From contig JAFQGG010000010.1 in NCBI GenBank assembly GCA_017415505.1, positions 1 to 41,734 of the forward strand: a stretch of 41,734 bases of DNA, in the 5' to 3' direction. The position numbers and the translations under genes are program-made. Below the pieces are notes generated by a model, which did not search any database, was not told the origin of the DNA, and saw only the letters and a program-made list of their open reading frames with translations. Shown piece by piece: positions 15,881 to 22,964 of this stretch (its first letter is position 1; each line of letters starts with the position of its first letter). The DNA comes from Clostridia bacterium (GTDB lineage: Bacteria > Bacillota > Clostridia > Christensenellales > Borkfalkiaceae).

Positions 15881-16507
15881 TTATTTTATGAATAAATTCG
15901 TAATTTTGTACTCGTCGAGCGCGGCTTTCACCATTTCGGGGTTAAAAATCTTGGCGTGGACGAGATAGGAAATTACGACGTCCTTTTCGATCGCGAAATC
16001 CAATTCGTACCCGCAAACGGCAAGAAAATTCTCCATATCCTCCTCCGTCATGCCCATGGTGAGTACCAACGAAAAGACGAGGTTTTTCGTGGGCAAAAAT
16101 TTCCCGCTCACGATCCCGTCCCAAATCTCCCTGTCAATGGAAAGGCTGGCAAACGCCGAATCCGCCGTTTCGTTGTACTTGGCAAACAGGCTTTTGAGCC
16201 ACTTCACCGTGCCGTACTTGGAATGACGGTTTTTGATCCGCGCGAAAAATCCGTGCGTACGGAACGAAAAGGAAAAGGTCTTGTCCGCAAGCCTACTTTT
16301 GAGCGTTTGCAAAAGCTCCGCTTTCTTTTCCTGCAACGCAAGGCGCATGGTGTTGGCGGGCAGGGTATACGCGTACGTTCTCCCGTCCTCGCGCACTTCC
16401 GAAGTCTGCATTTTCGGCATTTTATAATCGGGCAAAACGCAAAGTTTATCGTAGTTTGCATACTTTTCGCAAAAATACCCGTCAAGATCAGCAATGAAAT
16501 CAAACAT
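15881..16507 (-). CDS. uncharacterised two-part protein with HTH-like C-terminus
   Basis: 208-residue cytosolic protein, not recognised by name. Residues 1-100 are mixed and basic. Residues about 120-208 (REIWDGIVSGKFLPTKNLVF, LTMGMTEEDMENFLAVCGYE, then DVVISYLV) follow the pattern of a helical HTH-like domain common in uncharacterised clostridial proteins: W..w..G..P.k..v..La..l.l...e...LL..aGY....DliI.yf. That similarity is from memory of the pattern only. A TTGCGT-17-TATACT promoter lies just upstream (about 16548-16576). Single-gene unit next to the MITE. Confidence 0.75.
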   Translation of the reverse strand: MFDFIADLDGYFCEKYANYDKLCVLPDYKMPKMQTSEVREDGRTYAYTLPANTMRLALQEKKAELLQTLKSRLADKTFSFSFRTHGFFARIKNRHSKYGTVKWLKSLFAKYNETADSAFASLSIDREIWDGIVSGKFLPTKNLVFSLVLTMGMTEEDMENFLAVCGYELDFAIEKDVVISYLVHAKIFNPEMVKAALDEYKITNLFIK

Positions 16508-16715
16508 ATCCCTTTTCTCCCAAAATACTTAATCGTGTATTATAAAAATAGTATAGCACAAAAAAGCGGGAAACGCAACCGTTTTTGACGCGATTGCAAA
16601 AAGCAATCGCGTGATATTTTCGTGAAATTCACAAAAAGTCAGAGGGAATTTTGCCCGTTTTTTGCAAAGAAAATCGAAAATTGGATAAAAATTTACATTT
16701 TTAGTGCGCATTTAC

Positions 16716-16744
16716 TTGATTTTTTGTTAGTTTTGTGATATATT
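16716..16744 (+). promoter_or_regulatory. probable promoter of the DeoR-family gene
   Basis: TTGATT (16716-16721), 17 bp, TATATT (16739-16744), 34 bp before the start codon. A hairpin CGCGATTGC-AAAAA-GCAATCGCG lies upstream at 16589-16611. Confidence 0.65.
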
Positions 16745-16777
16745 TGATATATAAAAAGGCAGGGAGGTATTTGCCAA

Positions 16778-17536
16778 ATGAAAAGAGATAGAATTTCGGA
16801 AATTGCGGAGCTTATTGACAAGCGGGGTAAAATGACTTTGAAACAGTTGCAAGAGCACTTCCCCGACGTTTCGCAAATGACGATAAGACGGGATCTCTTC
16901 CTGTTGGAGGAAGAGGGCAAAATTATCCGCGTACGCGGAGGGGCTATGTCGGTGAAGGACGTACAAAAAACTTCGGGCGTGCCCTATACCAAAAAGACGA
17001 CCATGCACACGGACGAGAAAATCCAAATCGCGCAAAAAGCAGCGGGACTTATCGACGAGGGCGCGTCCATATTCATTGACGCGGGGTCTACCGCGCTGTA
17101 CCTCGCCAAGGAAATGCCCGATATTAAGTGCAACGTGTTCACCAACGGGCTTGCGGTCGCCACCGAGCTTTCCAAAAAGAAGAACGTGTCCGTCAATCTT
17201 TTGGGCGGTCCGCTCATCAAGGAAAACCTGTCCACCGCGTCCTCGCTTGCGTCCATGTATTTCGCCGACCATAATTTCGAGCTTGCCATTATCTCCGCGA
17301 CGGCGTTCACGCCCGAGAACGGGTTCTCGTGCGGTTCGCAAATGGAAGCGGATCTGTTCAAAATGGTACGCCAAAAGGCGAAGTTCACTTACATGATGCT
17401 CGATAACTCCAAAATCGGCAAAATCAAGCCGTACACCTTTGCTCGGCTGGAAGATATTAGCGTGCTCATTTCCGACGACGCGTTCCCCGAGGGATTGAAA
17501 GAACAGTTCAAGGCAATGAATATCGTCGTGCTGTAA
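16778..17536 (+). CDS. DeoR-family transcriptional regulator
   Basis: 252 residues, the normal DeoR size. N-terminal winged HTH (MTLKQLQEHFPDVSQMTIRR, then LLEEEGKIIRVRGGA, the DeoR signature) and a C-terminal DeoRC sensor domain with a sugar-phosphate-binding layout (FIDAGSTALYLAKEM, TNGLAVATEL, LLGGPL). Such proteins usually repress sugar or nucleoside catabolism. No catabolic gene adjoins it, so its target is unknown. RBS GGGAGG about 12 bases before ATG; own promoter and terminator, so monocistronic. Confidence 0.92.
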   Translation: MKRDRISEIAELIDKRGKMTLKQLQEHFPDVSQMTIRRDLFLLEEEGKIIRVRGGAMSVKDVQKTSGVPYTKKTTMHTDEKIQIAQKAAGLIDEGASIFIDAGSTALYLAKEMPDIKCNVFTNGLAVATELSKKKNVSVNLLGGPLIKENLSTASSLASMYFADHNFELAIISATAFTPENGFSCGSQMEADLFKMVRQKAKFTYMMLDNSKIGKIKPYTFARLEDISVLISDDAFPEGLKEQFKAMNIVVL

Positions 17537-17543
17537 AGCACGA

Positions 17544-17570
17544 AGCGGAAGGGCAAGCCCTTCCGCTTTT
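17544..17570 (+). terminator. terminator of the DeoR-family gene
   Basis: AGCGGAAGGG-CAAG-CCCTTCCGCT followed by TTTATT, right after the stop codon. Confidence 0.88.
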
Positions 17571-17577
17571 ATTATAC

Positions 17578-17614
17578 CGCGCCGACGCTTACTCGTAAGC
17601 GTCGGCGCGGTTTT
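17578..17614. terminator. bidirectional hairpin between convergent genes
   Basis: CCGCGCCGACGCTTA-CTCG-TAAGCGTCGGCGCGG followed by TTTTTATT on the plus strand. It lies between the convergent DeoR and receiver-like genes and could end both. Confidence 0.8.
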
Positions 17615-17617
17615 TAT

Positions 17618-17905
17618 TCATTTCCAATGCCTTCGAATTAGGCGCAACATATTATCCCTGCCCACGGGGTTTGCCGTGTGCAAGGCGATCGGATAAAAGG
17701 TTTGCCGCTCGCACAGCCAATCGAGTAGCTTTATCCCGTCGCCCCCGTCGGGGAAATAATCCCCCAAATCGTGGTCGCAATCAATGATCTCAACGCCTAC
17801 CCCCTCCGCTTCCGCTTGCTCCACGAGGGCAATCGCCTCGTTGACGCTATGCGCCAACACGAATCCCGCGGGCGCGGGACGGATATCGTCCAGCCAAATT
17901 TTCAT
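17618..17905 (-). CDS. cyclic-phosphate processing receiver-like (cREC) protein
   Basis: 95-residue small receiver-fold protein. MKIWLDDIRPAPAGF supplies the acidic pair at the end of strand 1; IIDCDHDLGDY is the strand-3 aspartate region; PIALHTANPVGRDNM is the strand-4/5 region. This matches the cREC family proposed to act with cyclic-phosphate RNA or nucleotide processing. ATG 17905 has GAGGAG upstream; the frame continues to 18028 without a ribosome site. Promoter TTGACA-18-TATAAT at 17957-17986. No end-processing partner gene adjoins it. Confidence 0.8.
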   Translation of the reverse strand: MKIWLDDIRPAPAGFVLAHSVNEAIALVEQAEAEGVGVEIIDCDHDLGDYFPDGGDGIKLLDWLCERQTFYPIALHTANPVGRDNMLRLIRRHWK

Positions 17906-17956
17906 AAGTTTCTCCTCTACGGCGAACCCGCCTTTGCGCTTTTTGATTACGCCATT

Positions 17957-17986
17957 ATTATAACCCATTCTTTTTGGGAATGTCAA
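17957..17986 (-). promoter_or_regulatory. SigA promoter of the cREC gene
   Basis: TTGACA (17981-17986), 18 bp, TATAAT (17957-17962). Confidence 0.85.
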
Positions 17987-18003
17987 GAGCTTTTTAGGGC
18001 GAA

Positions 18004-18037
18004 CGAAAAAAATTACTCCCGCGATCAATCACGGGAG
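18004..18037 (-). terminator. terminator of the candidate ncRNA
   Basis: On the minus strand ACTCCCGTGA-TTGA-TCGCGGGAGT (one G-T pair), followed by TAATTTTTTT. It ends the transcript begun at about 18822. Confidence 0.9.
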
Positions 18038-18822
18038 TTTTCATTTTTCATTGTATTCAATTTTAGTAGAGCGTTTCTTATTCTTTACTATCCGTGTCTT
18101 TTTGAACTCAATTTCACCGTGCGGTCTATCCCGCGTTTTCTTTACGGATATTATGCTTTACGCTCCTCGATAAATTCGTTCATTGGTCTATACCTCCGTG
18201 TTCCCTTCTTTGTTAAAGTACCGCTTAAAGCTTTTTTTCATGGCTTTTTTACCTCCTTTAACTTTATTCTGTTTTCCCGATATTTCTATCGGCTACCCCA
18301 AACGGTTGGAGTATCGTTGGTAGTCATTGCGACTACACCCCCTTTTTCGAACTTTTTCTTTTCTCTCCTTTGTTTTGCTCCCGTTGCCCTTCTTTACGAA
18401 CAACGGCTAACTCAGATCGTCGGAGTGTCCGCGGTAATCATCTCGACTACTTCTCCTTATTTTTATTTCCCCCTTTTTCCGCTCGGCGGTAGCGCGTTCG
18501 AGTGCCCCCTTTGCGATTCGTCAAACGCTTCGGTGTTCTCTGCCTTATCAATTCCTCCTCCGTCACTCAGACCTATCGGACGCCTACCGAAGAACCGTCG
18601 TCCTTCCATTTGCTCCGCCTTCGGATTCGGTGTTATTGATAAACCTCTTCGTCTTGGTAAGGAATCATCGCTTTACATACCCTCCTTTACCGTTTTTCTT
18701 TCGGCGTATCCCTACGCCCCTTTGCCGACTTCCTAATTCGGCGCCTTTATTCGTGCATTGGTGTGCTCCGTATTTTTTATTTGAAAGGTTGAAACATTTT
18801 TTGTTGTTTCTTATCTCTTTGT
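18004..18822 (-). ncRNA. candidate large (~0.8 kb) structured non-coding RNA
   Basis: A promoter-to-terminator unit with no gene of normal size. Two copies of a three-hairpin module are present. Module 1: GTAGTC-GAGAT-GATTAC (18434-18450), ACTC..GAGT (18410-18426), CCGTTG..CAACGG (18381-18406). Module 2: GTAGTC-GCAAT-GACTAC (18320-18336), ACTCCAA-CCGT-TTGGGGT (18295-18312), CCGATA-GAAA-TATCGG (18277-18292). Sequences differ but pairing is kept. More stems: 18724-18742, 18703-18718 (GGCGTA-GGGA-TACGCC), 18479-18489, 18121-18134 within an ATCCGT/ACGGAT closing stem (18090-18149). Size and ornateness recall ROOL, GOLLD or OLE, but I cannot assign a family. Mini-ORFs inside are an alternative reading. 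Confidence 0.7.
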
Positions 18823-18828
18823 ACTTCT

Positions 18829-18856
18829 ATTATAGCAAATTTGAAACATTTGTCAA
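18829..18856 (-). promoter_or_regulatory. SigA promoter of the candidate ncRNA
   Basis: TTGACA (18851-18856), 16 bp, TATAAT (18829-18834). The motif AAATGTTTCAA occurs both between the hexamers and again at about 18787-18799 downstream of the start, which may be a duplicated operator. Confidence 0.88.
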
Positions 18857-18905
18857 GCGTTTTTTCGTACTTTTTCGAAAATTTTTCAAAAAATTTTTTT
18901 TGGAC

Positions 18906-18935
18906 GAAAAAACGGGCGCGCCGTAGCGCGTCCGT
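18906..18935 (-). terminator. terminator of the zinc-ribbon gene
   Basis: ACGGACGCGC-TAC-GGCGCGCCCGT with one mismatch, followed by TTTTTT on the minus strand. Confidence 0.8.
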
Positions 18936-18944
18936 TCGCGTATT

Positions 18945-19469
18945 TTAGAAGTCGTCGTCTTCGTCTTTTTTCTTGCGTTTTCTCTTGGGCGTTTCGTCCT
19001 CGTCGTAGAAATCGTCGTCATCGTCGTCGTCCTCGTCGTCGAGGTTGGCGTCGTAGTCGTCCGCGGAAACGTACTCGAAATCGTCTTCGTCTTCCTCGAA
19101 CTCCTCTTCCTCTTCTTCCTCTTCCTCGTCGTCGAACTCGGAATCGGGAATCCCGAGGTCGAGATCGTCGTCCTCGTCGTCGAGGTAGGTTCTCCAAGAC
19201 GCGTCCTCTTTATCCTCGTCCTCGTCCAAGCCGTCCTCTTCGTACTCGTTCTTCTTCTTACATTCCTCGCACATCTTTTCCCCAAAAACCATGTAGTTCT
19301 CACCGCAAATGGGGCAAAGCTCCGTTTCTTCAATGGCTTCTTCCGCCTCAAAATCGTCCGTGAACGTCTTTTCACCGCTCAGCTCTTTCACGCAAACCTC
19401 GCAATATTCCTGCTCGTCAACGTCGATAAAGTTTAACTCGCATCTGGGGCAAATTACGTATCTCGCCAT
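18945..19469 (-). CDS. double zinc-ribbon protein with a long acidic tail
   Basis: 174 residues. Two four-cysteine zinc knuckles are visible: CPRCELNFIDVDEQEYCEVC and CPICGENYMVFGEKMCEEC. From about residue 75 to the end the protein is almost only Asp and Glu, ending in a basic patch (PKRKRKKK) and DEDDDF. The tail should be disordered and could mimic nucleic acid or bind basic proteins. ATG 19469 has GGGAGGAG directly upstream; an extension to 19508 has none. Own promoter (19526-19554) and terminator. Function unknown. Confidence 0.8.
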   Translation of the reverse strand: MARYVICPRCELNFIDVDEQEYCEVCVKELSGEKTFTDDFEAEEAIEETELCPICGENYMVFGEKMCEECKKKNEYEEDGLDEDEDKEDASWRTYLDDEDDDLDLGIPDSEFDDEEEEEEEEEFEEDEDDFEYVSADDYDANLDDEDDDDDDDFYDEDETPKRKRKKKDEDDDF

Positions 19470-19525
19470 ACACTCCTCCCTCGTTTTTCCGACCGTTCCG
19501 TCGGACACATATTTTATTTTGCTAT

Positions 19526-19554
19526 ATTATATTAAGATTTATCGCTTTTGTAAA
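19526..19554 (-). promoter_or_regulatory. promoter of the zinc-ribbon gene
   Basis: TTTACA (19549-19554), 17 bp, TATAAT (19526-19531). Confidence 0.8.
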
Positions 19555-19611
19555 CTGTTTTTGCCCTATTTTTGACGATTTTTTCAAAATTTTTTTAATT
19601 TTTCATAATTT

Positions 19612-19645
19612 AAGGGCTACCCGCGTTGCAGGTAGCCCTTTTTTC
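19612..19645. terminator. terminator after the large lipoprotein gene
   Basis: AAGGGCTACC-CGCGTTGC-AGGTAGCCCTT. The uninterrupted T-run is on the plus strand; on the minus strand the tail is TAAATTATG, so efficiency for the lipoprotein transcript is uncertain. Confidence 0.65.
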
Positions 19646-19649
19646 GCTA

Positions 19650-21980
19650 TTATTCGCCTTTTTCCTCGTCCGCAGGCGTTTCCGCGGGTGCTTCTACGGG
19701 TGCTTCCGCAGGTTCTTCTACGGGTGCTTCCACGGGCGCTTCCGCAGGTTCTTCTACGGGCGTTTCCGCAGGCGCTTGCGTTGCCGTTTCTTCGTCGTCG
19801 GCGTAAACGTCGATAGATTTGTCGTCGGTGGTGTCGATCTTGCGTTTATAGGCGTTTACGGTGTTCTCCGCTTCCGCTTTCGCCGCTTTCTTCTTCTTGA
19901 TCGAGATCAAGAGAGGAACGAGCACAGCCGCCGCCACGACGATCACGCTACCGCAAACGATGAGTACGATCGCCCAAGTTGCCAAGCCCGCTTCTTCCAC
20001 TTCTTCTTCCGCTTTCAAGAGGGAATCTACCCAAGCCTGCGCAATCGCGTCCGCGTCCGTATCGTTCGTCTTGCCCAACTGCTTGATAAAGCTGTTTTCC
20101 AAGGCAAGTTTGTCTTCCACGGGCGCGTCTTCTTTGAAGAGTGCTACGAAGGTATCGAACGCTTCGCGTTGGCTTTCCTTGTATTCGTCGCGAACCGCTT
20201 CGAACGCCGTCGTTTCACCGGTGCGGAAGTAGTAGTTCATTGCCGATTTCAATTCTTCGTCGCCGGAAGCCTTTTCGGATATATAGTCTTGTACTTTTTC
20301 GTACGCTTCGTTGCTCGCCTTCACCGCGCTTGCCGAGAAGTTCGCCACGTAGATATAGTTATACGCGGTAGAACCGAACGATTGCGCGTTGGAATAGAGC
20401 ACGAGGTCGCCGATCATTTCGGGCTTGTACCAAGCGGAGTTCCAATCGACGAACGCAAGGCTCATGGGTTGATATTCCGCTTTCGCTTCCGCGTTGGAAA
20501 GCAAGGAGTTATAATCCTCTTTCGCGCCGTCGTACTTGATGCGGGTAAGGCTGTTGCCGTTACCGCCCTCGGTCGCAAGGAAGTAGTACAAGTACTTCGT
20601 TTGCGTATCGAGTTTCATAAGCGTGGAGGTGGAAACGCTCTCTTGCAAGGTCACGGTTTCGATCACCGCTTTGGCTTCGTTGTCGTAGCCCGCGCGATAG
20701 AGGGTGTTGTTCGCCACGTAGAAGTAGTAATGCTTCGCGCCCTCTTTCAAGAAGAGTGCGGAGGCGGTGTTCACCGTGTTGGGCGCAACCGTTTCGAGCG
20801 CGGTTGCTTTGTTACCGCTTACTTCGTTCCAATCGCTTGCCGTCACGCTCGCGTCCGCAAGATAGTAAAGCTTCGCGTTTTCGCCGTCGGACTGCGTGGT
20901 CGCAACCGCCGTACGCGTGAAGTAAACGCCACCGTTTCTGTATCCGCTTACCGTGTATTTATAACCGTCCGATTCCGCGGGGGTCGTTTCCGTATCCCAG
21001 TTGAATTGGGTGGTCTTGGGGGTGTTCTTACCGATACCGTCCAAAACGAGCGAACCGAGGTTCACGTACGGATAGGTGGAATAATCTTTGAGATCGTACA
21101 CCGCTTCCTGTTCGTTCTTCTTCGCTTCGTCGTTCTTCTCTTTGAGGAAGTTTTCGTTGAAGTCGTATTCTTTGATCTTCGTTTCGCCCTCGTATACGGT
21201 GTAGCTCGCCTTTTCCGCGTCTACGGTGGCGGTTGCCGCCGCGCTTACGCGGTATAATTGGTTATAATCCGCTTTTTGCGAATTTGCGCTGTCCAAGTCG
21301 AAGGTAACGTCCATCGTGTAGTACACGTAGGGGCTTTCGGCGTTCTCCGCGTCGTAATAGAAGGTGGACGCACCCGAAACGAGTACCGTAGTTTCTTCCG
21401 TTTCCACGTTGTACGATTTGAGCGCGCCGTCCTCTTCGAACAGACAGTACACCACGCCGTCCACTTCCACGAAACGGTATTTCGAAGCGTTGTTGGAAAG
21501 ACGGAAGAAGTAGTCGCTCGGCGCTTCGCTACCGTCCAACTTCGCACGCTTGAAGTCGATATAGCTGTTCTCTACCACACCGTCGAGGTTCTTGTCCGTC
21601 GTCGGGGTCGCGTAATATACGTACTCGCCGTAGATATAAATACCCGCGTCGAAGTTTTGCGCCACGAACAGGGAGGGAACGACCGTCTTCACCGCGTCGC
21701 CCGAAACCTTGCCCGCCGCAAGATCGGCTTTGGAAACGCGCATGAGCGCGCCCTTCACTACTTCGCCGTACGTGTTATCTACGGTGTATTCTTCCGCACC
21801 GTTGATAAAGTATACGAAATCGCCCTTCTCCACGGCAAACCCGCCGTTGGAAGAAACCGCCGCGTCCGCAACGAACCCGTCGAGCTCGTCGCCTTTGTAC
21901 GCGCCGTTACCACAGCCCGCGAACGCGAACGTTCCGCCCAAGACTGCCGTCGCCATCAAGACGCTAAAAAGTTTTTTCAT
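19650..21980 (-). CDS. large anchored surface lipoprotein, function unknown
   Basis: 776 residues from ATG 21980. Signal peptide MKKLFSVLMATAVLGGTFAF ending AGC (lipobox-like). A long extracellular region rich in Tyr, Thr and Val with YxY and VDG..Y repeats suggests beta-propeller-like strands. Then a transmembrane helix (WAIVLIVCGSVIVVAAAVLV), a KKKK stop-transfer and a low-complexity tail of PAE/PVE repeats. Both a lipid anchor and a C-terminal helix are unusual. Start: GAGGAA precedes 21980; an ATG at 21992 with AAGGAG eleven bases upstream is the alternative. Topology confident, role unknown. Confidence 0.8.
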   Translation of the reverse strand: MKKLFSVLMATAVLGGTFAFAGCGNGAYKGDELDGFVADAAVSSNGGFAVEKGDFVYFINGAEEYTVDNTYGEVVKGALMRVSKADLAAGKVSGDAVKTVVPSLFVAQNFDAGIYIYGEYVYYATPTTDKNLDGVVENSYIDFKRAKLDGSEAPSDYFFRLSNNASKYRFVEVDGVVYCLFEEDGALKSYNVETEETTVLVSGASTFYYDAENAESPYVYYTMDVTFDLDSANSQKADYNQLYRVSAAATATVDAEKASYTVYEGETKIKEYDFNENFLKEKNDEAKKNEQEAVYDLKDYSTYPYVNLGSLVLDGIGKNTPKTTQFNWDTETTPAESDGYKYTVSGYRNGGVYFTRTAVATTQSDGENAKLYYLADASVTASDWNEVSGNKATALETVAPNTVNTASALFLKEGAKHYYFYVANNTLYRAGYDNEAKAVIETVTLQESVSTSTLMKLDTQTKYLYYFLATEGGNGNSLTRIKYDGAKEDYNSLLSNAEAKAEYQPMSLAFVDWNSAWYKPEMIGDLVLYSNAQSFGSTAYNYIYVANFSASAVKASNEAYEKVQDYISEKASGDEELKSAMNYYFRTGETTAFEAVRDEYKESQREAFDTFVALFKEDAPVEDKLALENSFIKQLGKTNDTDADAIAQAWVDSLLKAEEEVEEAGLATWAIVLIVCGSVIVVAAAVLVPLLISIKKKKAAKAEAENTVNAYKRKIDTTDDKSIDVYADDEETATQAPAETPVEEPAEAPVEAPVEEPAEAPVEAPAETPADEEKGE

Positions 21981-21998
21981 CTTATTCCTCATGATTTT

Positions 21999-22018
21999 AA
22001 GGACTCCTTAAAAAGTGT
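21999..22018. promoter_or_regulatory. palindrome at the lipoprotein ribosome site
   Basis: TTAAGGA-C/G-TCCTTAA spans the AAGGAG element upstream of the lipoprotein gene. Folded in mRNA it would hide this ribosome site, or it may be an operator. Confidence 0.4.
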
Positions 22019-22093
22019 TGAATTGATACCGCGTAAACGCGTTTTCGTTTATGCATGGGCTTGTAAAACCGAGATTTCCACGAGCATTTGCGT

Positions 22094-22517
22094 ATCGTCA
22101 CGACCCGAGAAAAACGCAGGTTGACGAAGTAATGCGTAGCTTATACGCATCCGTGGAAGGATGTGGAGAAGCAAGCAGTACAAGGAAACCGAGGCTTTTC
22201 GAAAGGGAGTGTACTTATGCGTACACGACCCGAGAAAAACGCAGGTTGACGAAGTAATGCGCCGCTTATACGCATCCGTGGAAGGATGTGGAGAAGCAAG
22301 CTATCCAAGGCGCGCGAGCATTTCCGAAAGACTTGTCCGTACATGACCCAAGGAAAGCGGAGCGCAACGCAGGAGAGCGCCGCTTATACACATCCGTGGA
22401 AGGATGTGGAGAAGCAAGCAGTACAAGGAAACCGAGGCTTTTCGAAAGACTTGTCCGTACATGACCCAAGGAAAGCGGAGCGCAACGCAGGAGAGCGACG
22501 CTTATACACATCCGTGT
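22094..22517. repeat. tandem ~122-bp hairpin repeat array (3.5 copies)
   Basis: Direct repeats starting about 22094, 22214, 22340 and 22460 (last one partial). Shared words include GTGGAAGGATGTGGAGAAGC and CCGAGGCTTTTCGAAAG. Within each unit C(A/G)CATCC-GTGGAA-GGATGTG forms a stem with a G-T or A-T pair depending on copy, and GGGAG-GTGTAC..GTACAC-GACCCGAG matches the hairpin module of the repeats at 131-545. No spacers and units too long for CRISPR. It lies upstream of the lipoprotein gene and may be in its 5' untranslated region. Confidence 0.85.
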
Positions 22518-22641
22518 TATAAACGAATATTTTTACGCATATTCTATTATACCCTAAAACGATAATTAAAGCAATAAAAAACGACGGCGTTTTTCCGTTT
22601 TTTTGAGGGAAATTCCGTTATTTTTTTCAAAAGGAGGTATT

Positions 22642-22866
22642 TTGAGCGTGGAACCTTTCGGTTTATTTTCATTTTTACAGTCTTTGTTGACTAAACCCGA
22701 GCCAAAAGAGGGAACGGAAAATCCACAAAACGATTCCCCTACCGCCCCTGAAACGGGGGGAAGAAAAGATATAGAAACTACTCCGCCACCCGCGGATTCT
22801 TCGCAAAAGGCGATTTTATCGTTTATGCAGGCGCACGACGAGCGCGCCAAGCGGAGTAAGAAATGA
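22642..22866 (+). CDS. small uncharacterised protein (74 aa)
   Basis: Short gene with a strong AAAGGAGG site. Start is TTG at 22642 (four bases from the site) or GTG at 22648 (ten bases); I chose TTG with low certainty. The product starts with a short hydrophobic stretch (FGLFSFLQSLL), has a Pro/Thr/Glu-rich middle and ends FMQAHDERAKRSKK. That ending resembles a small clostridial protein tail, but I cannot name a family. Plus-strand gene alone between minus-strand units. A G/C hairpin follows at 22892-22922. Confidence 0.6.
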   Translation: MSVEPFGLFSFLQSLLTKPEPKEGTENPQNDSPTAPETGGRKDIETTPPPADSSQKAILSFMQAHDERAKRSKK

Positions 22867-22891
22867 GGTGAGGGCGGGAAACGAACGGCAA

Positions 22892-22922
22892 CGCCCCGAC
22901 CGCTTTTTTTGCGGTCGGGGCG
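22892..22922. terminator. GC-rich hairpin between convergent genes
   Basis: CGCCCCGACCGC-TTTTTTT-GCGGTCGGGGCG. The stem is very stable but no T-run follows on either strand. It separates the small plus-strand gene from the converging propeller gene. Confidence 0.55.
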
Positions 22923-22964
22923 GGTTGCATTTTGATTGGTTACGAGTGACAAGGGTTACGCGGA

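Noticed and set aside
19626-21257. 543-codon plus-strand frame opposite the large lipoprotein
   Set aside because: Shadow; starts inside the terminator hairpin.
22051-22511. short peptides such as those containing EGCGEAS across the repeats
   Set aside because: Repeat arithmetic keeps the frame open; changes preserve stems, not amino acids.
22094-22517. CRISPR array
   Set aside because: Units of about 122 bp are adjacent without unique spacers, and no cas genes are near.
22566-22952. 128-codon minus-strand frame opposite the small plus-strand gene
   Set aside because: No ribosome site; the plus-strand frame has AAAGGAGG and an ordered composition.
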